Shown here piece after piece: positions 63,030 through 64,000 of a DNA stretch of 64,000 bases. Made by a program: the position numbers and the translations under genes. The DNA comes from Tannerellaceae bacterium. GTDB taxonomy: Bacteria > Bacteroidota > Bacteroidia > Bacteroidales > Tannerellaceae. The stretch lies in the NCBI GenBank assembly GCA_031255855.1, contig JAIRRS010000160.1, positions 46,906 through 110,905 of the forward strand, read 5' to 3'. Under the pieces are notes generated by a model, which searched no databases, was not told the origin of the DNA, and saw only the letters and a program-made list of their open reading frames with translations. Position 1 is the first letter of the stretch; every line of letters begins with the position of its first letter.

Positions 63030-64000
63030 TTAATTAACGAGTTTAATGTCTTTGATGCATCTGACAGAGTACCCGTTCGCAGACGAATTAGTCACAAGCT
63101 TATTGACATCGAATCCCGACTCTATCCAGTAAGGGTATGTTGACTCGCCGTCACGGGAGGCAAGCCAAAAACCGTACGAAGTAGAATTGTATGAACCATC
63201 GGAACTATTAAGGCTTCCGGGTTGCAGGCCAATCCTGTCCCAACGGTTTTTTTCGCCATCGGAGGGAACCCGCCAACCGGTAGGACAAGGGTCGGCATGA
63301 GCCACTTTCACTCCTTCTTTCCATCGTCCACCCAATACCGGGACATTGAGCCACGATGTTCCTCCAGTGAAAAACACGGTAGGATGCTCTACTACATAGC
63401 TTTCGGTACAGACAGATGAAACCGGTTCCGCTCTTACGAATCTCGGAGACGCCTGGGTGGTATACTGGGGGAAAGGATCTTTACGCCCCCATTGGTAAAA
63501 CATTCCATTGTTGTCTTTATGCTTTCCCAGTACTGTACGCAACATGTATTCGCGGTTGGGATTGTGGTAGAAGGTGTCTATATCGTCTGTTCTCTCCATC
63601 GCCCACACATGGAAAGTCCACACGACCTTGGCCGGATCTATTCCTCCCACCATGCCAATCCCGTCGCCGTCGATAAGCGCAATCACGGCATTTCCACCGA
63701 TCTTGCTTCCGGCCGGCGTCGCGTCTACTTCGATGTAGGGTAGGTTTACCCTAGTCGCAAAGGTAACCGGCTTCGAGGCGGCTGTCTCATACCACCATAC
63801 TTTGGCTGTACACTTCCCACCCCTGAATGTTGGGATCTTTCCGGTAGCCTCATTAAGAGAGTGGGAGGCAAAAGCCATCGGTATACGGAGGGTAACCGTC
63901 GACATATCACCGACTTCGAAACGTACGACATAGCTGTTGGCTCCTCCGCTTTGGCGGACTTTTATTTTCTTCTCCAGCATACCCGACTTCAAGGTGATCG
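63030..64000 (-). CDS. FISUMP-domain secreted protein, C-terminal part (cut by window edge)
   Basis: The frame enters from the right edge (the only internal starts are a TTG and a downstream ATG) and ends at 63030, about 320 codons. The first visible part has SGMLEKKIKVRQSGG and further beta strands, as in BACON-like or Ig-like repeats. The last about 90 residues match the Fibrobacter succinogenes major paralogous domain: DPCPTGWRVPSDGEKNRWDR and SANGYSVRCIKD, with a Cys pair. It lies 52 bases before the start of the type IX-tail protein on the same strand. It is probably a surface-exposed binding protein; the N-terminus with any signal lies outside the window. Confidence 0.75.
   Translation of the reverse strand, partial: ITLKSGMLEKKIKVRQSGGANSYVVRFEVGDMSTVTLRIPMAFASHSLNEATGKIPTFRGGKCTAKVWWYETAASKPVTFATRVNLPYIEVDATPAGSKIGGNAVIALIDGDGIGMVGGIDPAKVVWTFHVWAMERTDDIDTFYHNPNREYMLRTVLGKHKDNNGMFYQWGRKDPFPQYTTQASPRFVRAEPVSSVCTESYVVEHPTVFFTGGTSWLNVPVLGGRWKEGVKVAHADPCPTGWRVPSDGEKNRWDRIGLQPGSLNSSDGSYNSTSYGFWLASRDGESTYPYWIESGFDVNKLVTNSSANGYSVRCIKDIKLVN

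Overview
The window reads as a chromosomal segment of a Bacteroidales bacterium (Bacteroidota). Pointers are SusC/SusD proteins, a Bacteroidetes-type TAnnTTTG -7 box before many genes, lipoproteins with loose Bacteroidetes lipoboxes, a type IX secretion-style C-terminal tail, the sodium-pumping methylmalonyl-CoA decarboxylase operon of propionate formers, and a large type II-C Cas9. The genus cannot be fixed from the sequence alone. No rRNA or tRNA gene was seen.

1-15.0 kb: a glucuronoxylan-type polysaccharide utilisation locus on the minus strand. In transcription order it runs SusC, SusD, an attenuating hairpin, GH35-like hydrolase, SGNH acetylesterase, GPH sugar symporter, cytoplasmic GH43, GH67 alpha-glucuronidase and mannonate dehydratase (cut by the window edge). 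A divergent AraC-type regulator lies next to SusC. The set imports acetylated, glucuronic-acid-decorated xylo-oligosaccharides, trims them and feeds glucuronate into its catabolic route.

15.0-17.5 kb: a scarred defence spot. It has a 22-bp-period repeat cluster, an intact AbiEi-type antitoxin behind a large dyad operator, then stumps of the AbiEii toxin, a type I restriction specificity subunit and an unidentified protein, followed by a lone PstS-like surface lipoprotein. 17.5-32.2 kb: mostly housekeeping genes. These are uvrA, a small protein, a YigZ protein, free-Met-sulfoxide reductase, MATE exporter, TonB-dependent receptor, DUF4105 protein, a phosphatase-fold protein that has lost its metal ligands, and secA.

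32.2-40.7 kb: GH51 arabinofuranosidase, a REC-histidine kinase hybrid whose phospho-acceptor His is Arg, and the mmdB-mmdC-oadG-mmdA-mce operon that turns methylmalonyl-CoA into propionyl-CoA while pumping sodium. 40.9-45.1 kb: three plus-strand genes (GHL10-type lipoprotein, DUF362 ferredoxin, mnmE) in an island of extreme A+C strand skew that includes the noncoding DNA.

45.1-50.3 kb: a full-length stand-alone type II-C cas9 with a plausible tracrRNA upstream, but no cas1, cas2 or CRISPR array in the window; a second copy of the 22-bp repeat cluster follows. 50.4-59.3 kb: an apparent envelope operon of divergent sigma factor, membrane anti-sigma factor, LPP20-like lipoproteins, DUF4384-like protein, outer-membrane barrel, secreted caspase-family protease and secreted transglutaminase-like protein. 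This is the best candidate for an undescribed system. 59.4-64 kb: an AAA ATPase, a secreted protein with a type IX-like tail and a partial FISUMP-domain protein.
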